A DNA stretch of 64,000 bases, taken from contig JAUPTC010000178.1 of the NCBI GenBank assembly GCA_030762895.1, positions 1-64,000 on the forward strand, written 5' to 3'. The position numbers and the translations under genes are program-made. Numbering within the stretch: position 1 is the stretch's first letter; each line of letters starts with the position of its first letter. This document shows positions 12,373-25,515 of the stretch, piece by piece. A model generated the notes under the pieces. The model was not told the origin of the DNA, did no database searches, and worked only from the letters and a program-made list of their open reading frames with translations. This stretch comes from Sophora flavescens (Eukaryota > Streptophyta > Magnoliopsida > Fabales > Fabaceae).

Positions 12373-14248
12373 TGATGCAAACCAAGGATGATGTCCAATT
12401 TGAGGCCAAATTAATATTTTGATGAAAATTTTATTTTCATTGTGGTGAACCCGTATGCTTGATTTGGTCAGATCTTGAGCTACGAATCTCCGATTGATGC
12501 ATTCTTTGGTGTGCTGGAAAGCTTGGGAATTAGCTACAAATCATATCTCAGGCCTCTTGACCAAATTCGGCTTCTATCATGGTGAAAAAAGGGCTGCAAG
12601 CTTAATACGAATTCTTGGACCTTAAATGAGTTATATGTTAATTGGGCTACACTAAGCTTGATGAATGAGCAAGGCCCATTATGAATGGTGGCTGGCACGT
12701 TTTGGAACTCACAAAGGAGAGCAACCTTTGGCTTGCATGCCTAGGTAACTCCTTTAGAAGTTATGGAACCACTTTTATTATTTTCTTAAGTAGGATAGTT
12801 TTGTTCTTTTAATAACCACTTAGTGGAGAGTTATGTCTAGGAGTTTATGTCATCTTATGATGTGACCTTTGGTTTTTATTTCCCTATGCTATATGTACAC
12901 ACCTATTACATGATGAATGATAACTTTGAGTTCATTTTGGATTGATTCCAATTGTGAGAGTGTTTTCTCTCTTGGGTTCTTCATTGAGCCAACCCTTGTT
13001 CTTATCAAGAATCCAAGATTCTTGTGGCGAACCTCACATTGGCTTATCAAATCCCCTTGGATTTGTGGCGCCTACCTCCCATTTCTCATCTTATCCAATT
13101 TTGTATTTCATCTTCTTCTATAATTTTGCTTGGTCACTCAAGGATAGATCCGAAAATATATATGTTCCTTGTTAGGATCATATCATTGGTTATCTAGAGC
13201 CATACTTCCTTGAGTGAGTTATGTTTTTTATTTTTTTCATCTTTTTCTTTTTTTTTTTGGAAGTTTGAATTTTTCTTGGTGGGTTCTTCATGGAGCCACT
13301 AATGAAAAAAATGATGCCAAGAAAATGGAGGATCTTTTCTATTCTAGATGCTATGTGAAGGACAAGATATGTAGCTTGGTCATTGATAGAAAGGGTTACA
13401 TCAACCTAGCTAGTACCACCATGGTGAAAAAGTTGGGACTTCCTCTTCTAGAGCATCCACAACCGTATGTCATTTGGAGCATCCGGAGTTAAGTGATTTC
13501 GGTGATGTGATGGTGAGCAGAACAAGTACAAGTGCCATTCGGATTGGGAGATATGAAGATGGCGTTTTATGTGATGTGGTGCCCATGGAAGCGAAGCACT
13601 TGTTACTTGGGCGTCCATGGAGGATTGAGCGACAAGCGAAATATGATGTCTACAACAATAGGTACTCATTTGTATTTAATAATCGTAAAATTACTCTTGG
13701 ATCATTGTCACCAAAACAAGTGTATGAAGATCAAATGTACTTGAAAGGAGAGAGTGAGAAAAAAAGAATGATTGAGAAAACAATAAAAGAAGAGTGTTCG
13801 GTGAATGAGGAAAGCAAAGAAGGAGAAGTAATAAAAAGGAAAGCCATGAGAAAAAGGTAGAAGAAAAGGGAATGGAGGAAAACAAACAGAATGAAAAGCG
13901 ATGTTGAGAAAAAGGCGGAGACTGCATTTTTGAAGGGGAAAATAAAAAGAAAAAAATTGAGGCAAAGGTTGAAAGAAGAATTGAGAGTCTTCCTATAAAA
14001 GAAAATAAGGTGAAGGGAGGAATGTTGGCAAGGCAGTCTATATATATCTTTCTATGTAAAGATGCTTGTTTGACTACTAATGCAAACTCTTTTGCCTAGA
14101 GGCGATGACTCTATTTTGAAGGAAGTTGAAGAAACAATTCCAAGAGAGGTGCCGCATGGATTCAAAATGGTTGTGTTTGAACCCGGAGGATAAAGAAGAC
14201 TCCCTAAGGCAATAAATTCGAGGTCGAATTCTTTTCAAGAGGAGGGAA
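12373..14248 (+). repeat. Unit 7
   Basis: LTR 12373-13185. The LTR-PBS junction is altered (CATTGGTTATCTAGAGCC). A cluster of substitutions lies at 13190-13245, around the T-rich leader (GTTATGTTTTTTATTTTTTTCATC). The protease remnant is split by the one-C deletion near 13483; the second frame runs 13474-13860. Confidence 0.93.
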
Positions 14249-16125
14249 TGATGCAAACCAAGGATGATGTCAATTTGAGGCCAAATTAATATTTTTGATG
14301 AAAATTTTATTTTCATTGTGGTGAACCCGTATGCTTGATTTGGTCAGATCTTGAGCTACGAATCTCCGATTGATGCATTCTTTGGTGTGCTGGAAAGCTT
14401 GGGGAATTAGCTACAAATCATATCTCAGGCCTCTTGACCAAATTCGGCTTCTATCATGGTGAAAAAGGGCTGCAAGCTTAATACGAATTCTTGGACCTTA
14501 AATGAGTTATATGTTAATTGGGCTACACTAAGCTTGATGAATGAGCAAGGCCCATTATGAATGGTGGCTGGCACGTTTTGGAACTCACAAAGGAGAGCAA
14601 CCTTTGGCTTGCATGCCTAGGTAACTCCTTTAGAAGTTATGGAACCACTTTTATTATTTTCTTAAGTAGGATAGTTTTGTTCTTTTAATAACCACTTAGT
14701 GGAGAGTTATGTCTAGGAGTTTATGTCATCTTATGATGTGACCTTTGGTTTTTATTTCCCTATGCTATATGTACACACCTATTACATGATGAATGATAAC
14801 TTTGAGTTCATTTTGGATTGATTCCAATTGTGAGAGTGTTTTCTCTCTTGGGTTCTTCATTGAGCCAACCCTTGTTCTTATCAAGAATCCAAGATTCTTG
14901 TGGCGAACCTCACATTGGCTTATCAAATCCCCTTGGATTTGTGGCGCCTACCTCCCATTTCTCATCTTATCCAATTTTGTATTTCATCTTCTTCTATAAT
15001 TTTGCTTGGTCACTCAAGGATAGATCCGAAAATATATATGTTCCTTGTTAGGATCATATCATTTGGTATCTAGAGCCATCCTTCCTAGAGTGACTTATGA
15101 TTTTCTTTTCTTCAACTTTTTTTTTTTTTTTTGGAAGTTTGAATTTTTCTTGGTGGGTTCTTCATGGAGCCACTAATGAAAAAAAAATGATGCCAAAAAA
15201 ATGGAGGATCTTTTCTATTCTAGATGCTATGTGAAGGACAAGATATGTAGCTTGGTCATTGATAGAAAGGGTTACATCAACCTAGCTAGTACCACCATGG
15301 TGAAAAAGTTGGGACTTCCTCTTCTAGAGCATCCACAACCGTATGTCATTTGGAGCATCCGGAGTTAAGTGATTTCGGTGATGTGATGGTGAGCAGAACA
15401 AGTACAAGTGCCATTCGGATTGGGAGATATGAAGATGGCGTTTTATGTGATGTGGTGCCCATGGAAGCGAAGCACTTGTTACTTAGGCGTCCATGGAGGA
15501 TTGAGCGACAAGCGAAATATGATGTCTACAACAATAGGTACTCATTTGTATTTAATAATCGTAAAATTACTCTTGGATCATTGTCACCAAAACAAGTGTA
15601 TGAAGATCAAATGTACTTGAAAGGAGAGAGTGAGAAAAAAAGAATGATTGAGAACAACAATAAAAGAAGAGTGTTCGGTGAATGAGGAAAGCAAAGAAGG
15701 AGAAGTAATAAAAAGGAAAGCCATGAGAAAAAGGTAGAAGAAAAGGGAATGGAGGAAAACAAACAGAATGAAAAGCGATGTTGAGAAAAAGGCGGAGACT
15801 GCATTTTTGAAGGGGAAAATAAAAAGAAAAAAATTGAGGCAAAGGTTGAAAGAAGAATTGAGAGTCTTCCTATAAAAGAAAATAAGGTGAAGGGAGGAAT
15901 GTTGGCAAGGCAGTCTATATATATCTTTCTATGTAAAGATGCTTGTTTGACTACTAATGCAAACTCTTTTGCCTAGAGGCGATGACTCTATTTTGAAGGA
16001 AGTTGAAGAAACAATTCCAAGAGAGGTGCCGCATGGATTCAAAATGGTTGTGTTTGAACCCGGAGGATAAAGAAGACTCCCTAAGGCAATAAATTCGAGG
16101 TCGAATTCTTTTCAAGAGGAGGGAA
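14249..16125 (+). repeat. Unit 8
   Basis: LTR 14249-15061, PBS from 15064. The poly-T leader has no interrupting C. Protease remnant with the one-C deletion and the LLLR variant near 15483. An extra AC (GAGAACAACAATAAAAG, about 15648) shifts the linker into a frame ending after RRVFGE. Confidence 0.93.
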
Positions 16126-18000
16126 TGATGCAAACCAAGGATGATGTCCAATTTGAGGCCAAATTAATATTTTTGATGAAAATTTTATTTTCATTGTGGT
16201 GAACCCGTATGCTTGATTTGGTCAGATCTTGAGCTACGAATCTCCGATTGATGCATTCTTTGGTGTGCTGGAAAGCTTGGGAATTAGCTACAAATCATAT
16301 CTCAGGCCTCTTGACCAAATTCGGCTTCTATCATGGTGAAAAAGGGCTGCAAGCTTAATACGAATTCTTGGACCTTAAATGAGTTATATGTTAATTGGGC
16401 TACACTAAGCTTGATGAATGAGCAAGGCCCATTATGAATGGTGGCTGGCACGTTTTGGAACTCACAAAGGAGAGCAACCTTTGGCTTGCATGCCTAGGTA
16501 ACTCCTTTAGAAGTTATGGAACCACTTTTATTATTTTCTTAAGTAGGATAGTTTTGTTCTTTTAATAACCACTTAGTGGAGAGTTATGTCTAGGAGTTTA
16601 TGTCATCTTATGATGTGACCTTTGGTTTTTATTTCCCTATGCTATATGTACACACCTATTACATGATGAATGATAACTTTGAGTTCATTTTGGATTGATT
16701 CCAATTGTGAGAGTGTTTTCTCTCTTGGGTTCTTCATTGAGCCAACCCTTGTTCTTATCAAGAATCCAAGATTCTTGTGGCGAACCTCACATTGGCTTAT
16801 CAAATCCCCTTGGATTTGTGGCGCCTACCTCCCATTTCTCATCTTATCCAATTTTGTATTTCATCTTCTTCTATAATTTTGCTTGGTCACTCAAGGATAG
16901 ATCCGAAAATATATATGTTCCTTGTTAGGATCATATCATTTGGTATCTAGAGCCATCCTTCCTAGAGTGACTTATGATTTTCTTTTCTTCAACTTTTTTT
17001 TTTTTTTTTTTTGGAAGTTTGAATTTTTCTTGGTGGGTTCTTCATGGAGCCACTAATGAAAAAAATGATGCCAAGAAAAATGGAGGATATTTTCTAGTCT
17101 AGATGCTATGTGAAGGAGATTTTATGTAGCTTGGTCATTGATAGAAAGGGTTACATCAACCTAGCTAGTACCACCATGGTGAAAAAGTTGGGACTTCCTC
17201 TTCTAGAGCATCCACAACCGTATGTCATTTGGAGCATCCGGAGTTAAGTGATTTCGGTGATGTGATGGTGAGCAGAACAAGTACAAGTGCCATTCGGATT
17301 GGGAGATATGAAGATGGCGTTTTATGTGATGTGGTGCCCATGGAAGCGAAGCACTTGTTACTTGGGCGTCCATGGAGGATTGAGCGACAAGCGAAATATG
17401 ATGTCTACAACAATAGGTACTCATTTGTATTTAATAATCGTAAAATTACTCTTGGATCATTGTCACCAAAACAAGTGTATGAAGATCAAATGTACTTGAA
17501 AGGAGAGAGTGAGAAAAAAGAATGATTGAGAAAACAATAAAAGAAGAGTGTTCGGTGAATGAGGAAAGCAAAGAAGGAGAAGTAATAAAAAGGAAAGCCA
17601 TGAGAAAAAGGTAGAAGAAAAGGGAATGGAGGAAAACAAACAGAATGAAAGCGATGTTGAGAAAAGGCGGAGACTGCATTTTTGAAGGGGAAAATAAAAA
17701 GAAAAAAATTGAGGCAAAGGTTGAAAGAAGAATTGAGAGTCTTCCTATAAAAGAAAATAAGGTGAAGGGAGGAATGTTGGCAAGGCAGTCTATATATATC
17801 TTTCTATGTAAAGATGCTTGTTTGACTACTAATGCAAACTCTTTTGCCTAGAGGCGATGACTCTATTTTGAAGGAAGTTGAAGAAACAATTCCAAGAGAG
17901 GTGCCGCATGGATTCAAAATGGTTGTGTTTGAACCCGGAGGATAAAGAAGACTCCCTAAGGCAATAAATTCGAGGTCGAATTCTTTTCAAGAGGAGGGAA
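16126..18000 (+). repeat. Unit 9
   Basis: LTR 16126-16938, PBS from 16941. A private substitution cluster at 17088-17122 (GATATTTTCTAGTC, then GGAGATTTTATG) places a stop in the N-terminal half of the protease remnant. The second frame, 17229-17525, is otherwise typical. Confidence 0.93.
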
Positions 18001-19880
18001 TGATGCAAACCAAGGATGATGTCCAATTTGAGGCCAAATTAATATTTTTGATGAAAATTTTATTTTCATTGTGGTGAACCCGTATGCTTGATTTGGTCAG
18101 ATCTTGAGCTACGAATCTCCGATTGATGCATTCTTTGGTGTGCTGGAAAGCTTGGGGAATTAGCTACAAATCATATCTCAGGCCTCTTGACCAAATTCGG
18201 CTTCTATCATGGTGAAAAAGGGCTGCAAGCTTAATACGAATTCTTGGACCTTAAATGAGTTATATGTTAATTGGGCTACACTAAGCTTGATGAATGAGCA
18301 AGGCCCATTATGAATGGTGGCTGGCACGTTTTGGAACTCACAAAGGAGAGCAACCTTTGGCTTGCATGCCTAGGTAACTCCTTTAGAAGTTATGGAACCA
18401 CTTTTATTATTTTCTTAAGTAGGATAGTTTTGTTCTTTTAATAACCACTTAGTGGAGAGTTATGTCTAGGAGTTTATGTCATCTTATGATGTGACCTTTG
18501 GTTTTTATTTCCCTATGCTATATGTACACACCTATTACATGATGAATGATAACTTTGAGTTCATTTTGGATTGATTCCAATTGTGAGAGTGTTTTCTCTC
18601 TTGGGTTCTTCATTGAGCCAACCCTTGTTCTTATCAAGAATCCAAGATTCTTGTGGCGAACCTCACATTGGCTTATCAAATCCCCTTGGATTTGTGGCGC
18701 CTACCTCCCATTTCTCATCTTATCCAATTTTGTATTTCATCTTCTTCTATAATTTTGCTTGGTCACTCAAGGATAGATCCGAAAATATATATGTTCCTTG
18801 TTAGGATCATATCATTTTGGTATCTAGAGCCATCCTTCCTAGAGTGACTTATGATTTTCTTTTCTTCAACTTTTTTTTTTTTTTTTTGGAAGTTTGAATT
18901 TTTCTTGGTGGGTTCTTCATGGAGCCACTAATGAAAAAAAATGATGCCAAGAAAAATGGAGGATCTTTTCTATTCTAGATGCTATGTGAAGGACAAGATA
19001 TGTAGCTTGGTCATTGATAGAAAGGGTTACATCAACCTAGCTAGTACCACCATGGTGAAAAAGTTGGGACTTCCTCTTCTAGAGCATCCACAACCGTATG
19101 TCATTTGGAGCATCCGGAGTTAAGTGATTTCGGTGATGTGATGGTGAGCAGAACAAGTACAAGTGCCATTCGGATTGGGAGATATGAAGATGGCGTTTTA
19201 TGTGATGTGGTGCCCATGGAAGCGAAGCACTTGTTACTTGGGCGTCCATGGAGGATTGAGCGACAAGCGAAATATGATGTCTACAACAATAGGTACTCAT
19301 TTGTATTTAATAATCGTAAAATTACTCTTGGATCATTGTCACCAAAACAAGTGTATGAAGATCAAATGTACTTGAAAGGAGAGAGTGAGAAAAAAAGAAT
19401 GATTGAGAAAACAATAAAAGAAGAGTGTTCGGTGAATGAGGAAAGCAAAGAAGGAGAAGTAATAAAAAAGGAAAGCCATGAGAAAAAGGTAGAAGAAAAG
19501 GGAATGGAGGAAAACAAACAGAATGAAAGCGATGTTGAGAAAAAGGCGGAGACTGCATTTTTGAAGGGGAAAATAAAAAAGAAAAAAATTGAGGCAAAGG
19601 TTGAAAGAAGAATTGAGAGTCTTCCTATAAAAGAAAATAAGGTGAAGGGAGGAATGTTGGCAAGGCAGTCTATATATATCTTTCTATGTAAAGATGCTTG
19701 TTTGACTACTAATGCAAACTCTTTTGCCTAGAGGCGATGACTCTATTTTGAAGGAAGTTGAAGAAACAATTCCAAGAGAGGTGCCGCATGGATTCAAAAT
19801 GGTTGTGTTTGAACCCGGAGGATAAAGAAGACTCCCTAAGGCAATAAATTCGAGTCGAATTCTTTTTCAAGAGGAGGGAA
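18001..19880 (+). repeat. Unit 10
   Basis: LTR 18001-18814, followed by four T and the PBS at 18818-18832. The seven-A and six-A forms of two homopolymers coincide here, so the second protease frame runs unbroken from 19105 to 19731. Confidence 0.94.
19105..19731 (+). pseudogene. Protease C-terminal half plus Lys/Glu linker, unit 10 (208 codons)
   Basis: The frame covers the C-terminal half of the retropepsin remnant (RIGRYEDGVLCDVVP, HLLLGRPW, SPKQVYEDQ). It then runs through a long charged linker (ESHEKKVEEKGMEENKQ and following) into the spacer that precedes RT in related elements (MLARQSIYIFLCKDACLTTN), and ends after NANSFA because of an extra T. The first half of the protease lies one frame off, owing to the missing C in GCATCCGG. 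This copy best shows that protease, linker and pre-RT spacer were once a single reading frame. Confidence 0.8.
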
Positions 19881-21757
19881 TGATGCAAACCAAGGATGAT
19901 GTCCAATTTGAGGCCAAATTAATATTTTTGATGAAAATTTTATTTTCATTGTGGTGAACCCGTATGCTTGATTTGGTCAGATCTTGAGCTACGAATCTCC
20001 GATTGATGCATTCTTTGGTGTGCTGGAAAGCTTGGGGAATTAGCTACAAATCATATCTCAGGCCTCTTGACCAAATTCGGCTTCTATCATGGTGAAAAAG
20101 GGCTGCAAGCTTAATACGAATTCTTGGACCTTAAATGAGTTATATGTTAATTGGGCTACACTAAGCTTGATGAATGAGCAAGGCCCATTATGAATGGTGG
20201 CTGGCACGTTTTGGAACTCACAAAGGAGAGCAACCTTTGGCTTGCATGCCTAGGTAACTCCTTTAGAAGTTATGGAACCACTTTTATTATTTTCTTAAGT
20301 AGGATAGTTTTGTTCTTTTAATAACCACTTAGTGGAGAGTTATGTCTAGGAGTTTATGTCATCTTATGATGTGACCTTTGGTTTTTATTTCCCTATGCTA
20401 TATGTACACACCTATTACATGATGAATGATAACTTTGAGTTCATTTTGGATTGATTCCAATTGTGAGAGTGTTTTCTCTCTTGGGTTCTTCATTGAGCCA
20501 ACCCTTGTTCTTATCAAGAATCCAAGATTCTTGTGGCGAACCTCACATTGGCTTATCAAATCCCCTTGGATTTGTGGCGCCTACCTCCCATTTCTCATCT
20601 TATCCAATTTTGTATTTCATCTTCTTCTATAATTTTGCTTGGTCACTCAAGGATAGATCCGAAAATATATATGTTCCTTGTTAGGATCATATCATTTTGG
20701 TATCTAGAGCCATCCTTCCTAGAGTGACTTATGATTTTCTTTTCTTCAACTTTTTTTTTTTTTTTTTTGGAAGTTTGAATTTTTCTTGGTGGGTTCTTCA
20801 TGGAGCCACTAATGAAAAAAATGATGCCAAGAAAAATGGAGGATCTTTTCTATTCTAGATGCTATGTGAAGGACAAGATATGTAGCTTGGTCATTGATAG
20901 AAAGGGTTACATCAACCTAGCTAGTACCACCATGGTGAAAAAGTTGGGACTTCCTCTTCTAGAGCATCCACAACCGTATGTCATTTGGAGCATCCGGAGT
21001 TAAGTGATTTCGGTGATGTGATGGTGAGCAGAACAAGTACAAGTGCCATTCGGATTGGGAGATATGAAGATGGCGTTTTATGTGATGTGGTGCCCATGGA
21101 AGCGAAGCACTTGTTACTTGGGCGTCCATGGAGGATTGAGCGACAAGCGAAATATGATGTCTACAACAATAGGTACTCATTTGTATTTAATAATCGTAAA
21201 ATTACTCTTGGATCATTGTCACCAAAACAAGTGTATGAAGATCAAATGTACTTGAAAGGAGAGAGTGAGAAAAAAAGAATGATTGAGAAAACAATAAAAG
21301 AAGAGTGTTCGGTGAATGAGGAAAGCAAAGAAGGAGAAGTAATAAAAAAGGAAAGCCATGAGAAAAAGGTAGAAGAAAAGGGAATGGAGGAAAACAAACA
21401 GAATGAAAGCGATGTTGAGAAAAAGGCGGAGACTGCATTTTTGAAGGGGAAAATAAAAGAAAAAAATTGAGGCAAAGGTTGAAAGAAGAATTGAGAGTCT
21501 TCCTATAAAAGAAAATAAGGTGAAGGGAGGAATGTTGGCAAGGCAGTCTATATATATCTTTCTATGTAAAGATGCTTGTTTGACTACTAATGCAAACTCT
21601 TTTGCCTAGAGGCGATGACTCTATTTTGAAGGAAGTTGAAGAAACAATTCCAAGAGAGGTGCCGCATGGATTCAAAATGGTTGTGTTTGAACCCGGAGGA
21701 TAAAGAAGACTCCCTAAGGCAATAAATTCGAGGTCGAATTCTTTTCAAGAGGAGGAA
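19881..21757 (+). repeat. Unit 11
   Basis: LTR 19881-20694, four T before the PBS, PBS from 20698. Protease second frame 20985-21470, ending early in the linker because one A is missing in AAAATAAAAGAAAAAAATTG. Confidence 0.94.
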
Positions 21758-23637
21758 TGATGCAAACCAAGGATGATGTCCAATTTGAGGCCAAATTAAT
21801 ATTTTTGATGAAAATTTTATTTTCATTGTGGTGAACCCGTATGCTTGATTTGGTCAGATCTTGAGCTACGAATCTCCGATTGATGCATTCTTTGGTGTGC
21901 TGGAAAGCTTGGGGAATTAGCTACAAATCATATCTCAGGCCTCTTGACCAAATTCGGCTTCTATCATGGTGAAAAAGGGCTGCAAGCTTAATACGAATTC
22001 TTGGACCTTAAATGAGTTATATGTTAATTGGGCTACACTAAGCTTGATGAATGAGCAAGGCCCATTATGAATGGTGGCTGGCACGGTTTTGGAACTCACA
22101 AAGGAGAGCAACCTTTGGCTTGCATGCCTAGGTAACTCCTTTAGAAGTTATGGAACCACTTTTATTATTTTCTTAAGTAGGATAGTTTTGTTCTTTTAAT
22201 AACCACTTAGTGGAGAGTTATGTCTAGGAGTTTATGTCATCTTATGATGTGACCTTTGGTTTTTATTTCCCTATGCTATATGTACACACCTATTACATGA
22301 TGAATGATAACTTTGAGTTCATTTTGGATTGATTCCAATTGTGAGAGTGTTTTCTCTCTTGGGTTCTTCATTGAGCCAACCCTTGTTCTTATCAAGAATC
22401 CAAGATTCTTGTGGCGAACCTCACATTGGCTTATCAAATCCCCTTGGATTTGTGGCGCCTACCTCCCATTTCTCATCTTATCCAATTTTGTATTTCATCT
22501 TCTTCTATAATTTTGCTTGGTCACTCAAGGATAGATCCGAAAATATATATGTTCCTTGTTAGGATCATATCATTTGGTATCTAGAGCCATCCTTCCTAGA
22601 GTGACTTATTATTTTTCTTTTTTTCAACTTTTTTTTTTTTTTTTTTCGGAAGTTTGAATTTTTCTTGGTGGGTTCTTCATGGAGCCACTAATGAAAAAAA
22701 AATGATGCCAAGAAAAATGGAGGATCTTTTCTATTCTAGATGCTATGTGAAGGACAAGATATGTAGCTTGGTCATTGATAGAAAGGGTTACATCAACCTA
22801 GCTAGTACCACCATGGTGAAAAAGTTGGGACTTCCTCTTCTAGAGCATCCACAACCGTATGTCATTTGGAGCATCCGGAGTTAAGTGATTTCGGTGATGT
22901 GATGGTGAGCAGAACAAGTACAAGTGCCATTCGGATTGGGAGATATGAAGATGGCGTTTTATGTGATGTGGTGCCCATGGAAGCGAAGCACTTGTTACTT
23001 GGGCGTCCATGGAGGATTGAGCGACAAGCGAAATATGATGTCTACAACAATAGGTACTCATTTGTATTTAATAATCGTAAAATTACTCTTGGATCATTGT
23101 CACCAAAACAAGTTTATGAAGATCAAATGTACTTGAAAGGAGAGAGTGAGAAAAAAAGAATGATTGAGAAAACAATAAAAGAAGAGTCTTCGGTGACTGA
23201 GGAAAGCAAAGAAGGAGAAGTAATAAAAAGGAAAGCCATGAGAAAAAGGTAGAAGAAAAGGGAATGGAGGAAAACAAACAGAATGAAAGCGATGTTGAGA
23301 AAAGGCGGAGACTGCATTTTTGAAGGGGAAAATAAAAAGAAAAAAATTGAGGCAAAGGTTGATAGAACAATTGAGAGTCTTCCTATAAAAGAAAATAAGG
23401 TGAAGGGAGGAATGTTGGCAAGGCAGTCTATATATATCTTTCTATGTAAAGATGCTTGTTTGACTACTAATGCAAACTCTTTTGCCTAGAGCGATGACTC
23501 TATTTTGAAGGAAGTTGAAGAAACAATTCCAAGAGAGGTGCCGCATGGATTCAAAATGGTTGTGTTTGAACCCGGAGGATAAAGAAGACTCCCTAAGGCA
23601 ATAAATTCGAGGTCGAATTCTTTTCAAGAGGAGGGAA
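21758..23637 (+). repeat. Unit 12
   Basis: LTR 21758-22572, with CACGGTTTTGG near 22083. PBS from 22575. Private substitutions: AAGTTTATGAAG near 23112, GAGTCTTCGGTGACTGAGG near 23185-23202, and GTTGATAGAACAATT near 23359. Confidence 0.94.
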
Positions 23638-25515
23638 TGATGCAAACCAAGGATGATGTCAATTTGAGGCCAAATTAATATTTTTGATGAAAATTTTATT
23701 TTCATTGTGGTGAACCCGTATGCTTGATTTGGTCAGATCTTGAGCTACGAATCTCCGATTGATGCATTCTTTGGTGTGCTGGAAAGCTTGGGGAATTAGC
23801 TACAAATCATATCTCAGGCCTCTTGACCAAATTCGGCTTCTATCATGGTGAAAAAGGGCTGCAAGCTTAATACGAATTCTTGGACCTTAAATGAGTTATA
23901 TGTTAATTGGGCTACACTAAGCTTGATGAATGAGCAAGGCCCATTATGAATGGTGGCTGGCACGTTTTTGGAACTCACAAAGGAGAGCAACCTTTGGCTT
24001 GCATGCCTAGGTAACTCCTTTAGAAGTTATGGAACCACTTTTATTATTTTCTTAAGTAGGATAGTTTTGTTCTTTTAATAACCACTTAGTGGAGAGTTAT
24101 GTCTAGGAGTTTATGTCATCTTATGATGTGACCTTTGGTTTTTATTTCCCTATGCTATATGTACACACCTATTACATGATGAATGATAACTTTGAGTTCA
24201 TTTTGGATTGATTCCAATTGTGAGAGTGTTTTCTCTCTTGGGTTCTTCATTGAGCCAACCCTTGTTCTTATCAAGAATCCAAGATTCTTGTGGCGAACCT
24301 CACATTGGCTTATCAAATCCCCTTGGATTTGTGGCGCCTACCTCCCATTTCTCATCTTATCCAATTTTGTATTTCATCTTCTTCTATAATTTTGCTTGGT
24401 CACTCAAGGATAGATCCGAAAATATATATGTTCCTTGTTAGGATCATATCATTTGGTATCTAGAGCCATCCTTCCTAGAGTGACTTATGATTTTCTTTTC
24501 TTCAACTTTTTCTTTTTTTTTTTTTTGGAAGTTTGAATTTTTCTTGGTGGGTTCTTCATGGAGCCACTAATGAAGAAATATGATGCCAAGAAAATGGAGG
24601 ATCTTTTCTATTCTAGATGCTATGTGAAGGACAAGATATGTAGCTTGGTCATTGATAGAAAGGGTTACATCAACCTAGCTAGTACCACCATGGTGAAAAA
24701 GTTGGGACTTCCTCTTCTAGAGCATCCACAACCGTATGTCATTTGGAGCATCCGGAGTTAAGTGATTTCGGTGATGTGATGGTGAGCAGAACAAGTACAA
24801 GTGCCATTCGGATTGGGAGATATGAAGATGGCGTTTTATGTGATGTGGTGCCCATGGAAGCGAAGCACTTGTTACTTGGGCGTCCATGGAGGATTGAGCG
24901 ACAAGCGAAATATGATGTCTACAACAATAGGTACTCATTTGTATTTAATAATCGTAAAATTACTCTTGGATCATTGTCACCAAAACAAGTGTATGAAGAT
25001 CAAATGTACTTGAAAGGAGAGAGTGAGAAAAAAAGAATGATTGAGAAAACAATAAAAGAAGAGTGTTCGGTGAATGAGGAAAGCAAAGAAGGAGAAGTAA
25101 TAAAAAAGGAAAGCCATGAGAAAAAGGTAGAAGAAAAGGGAATGGAGGAAAACAAACAGAATGAAAAGCGATGTTGAGAAAAGGCGGAGACTGCATTTTT
25201 GAAGGGGAAAATAAAAAGAAAAAAATTGAGGCAAAGGTTGAAAGAAGAATTGAGAGTCTTCCTATAAAAGAAAATAAGGTGAAGGGAGGAATGTTGGCAA
25301 GGCAGTCTATATATATCTTTCTATGTAAAGATGCTTGTTTGACTACTAATGCAAACTCTTTTGCCTAGAGCGATGACTCTATTTTGAAGGAAGTTGAAGA
25401 AACAATTCCAAGAGAGGTGCGCATGGATTCAAAATGGTTGTGTTTGAACCCGGAGGATAAAGAAGACTCCTAAGGCAATAAATTCGAGGTCGAATTCTTT
25501 TCAAGAGGGAGGGAA
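23638..25515 (+). repeat. Unit 13
   Basis: LTR 23638-24451, PBS from 24454. The N-terminal frame reads MEPLMKKYDAKKMEDLF (24558), with Tyr from AATATGATG. The second protease frame, 24743-25177, ends in the linker. A base is lost in GAGGTGCGCATGG near 25417. Confidence 0.94.

Noticed and set aside
18546..18804. Identical 68- and 77-codon + strand frames in the LTR of every core unit
   Set aside because: They lie wholly inside the LTR in two overlapping frames, have no domain, and break in the diverged units. They are identical only because the units are.
19163..19375. Recurring 70-codon frame starting MPFGLGDMKMAFYVMW
   Set aside because: It overlaps the protease remnant in another frame. 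The frame with LLLGRPW and SPKQVYEDQ matches the family, so this one is a shadow.
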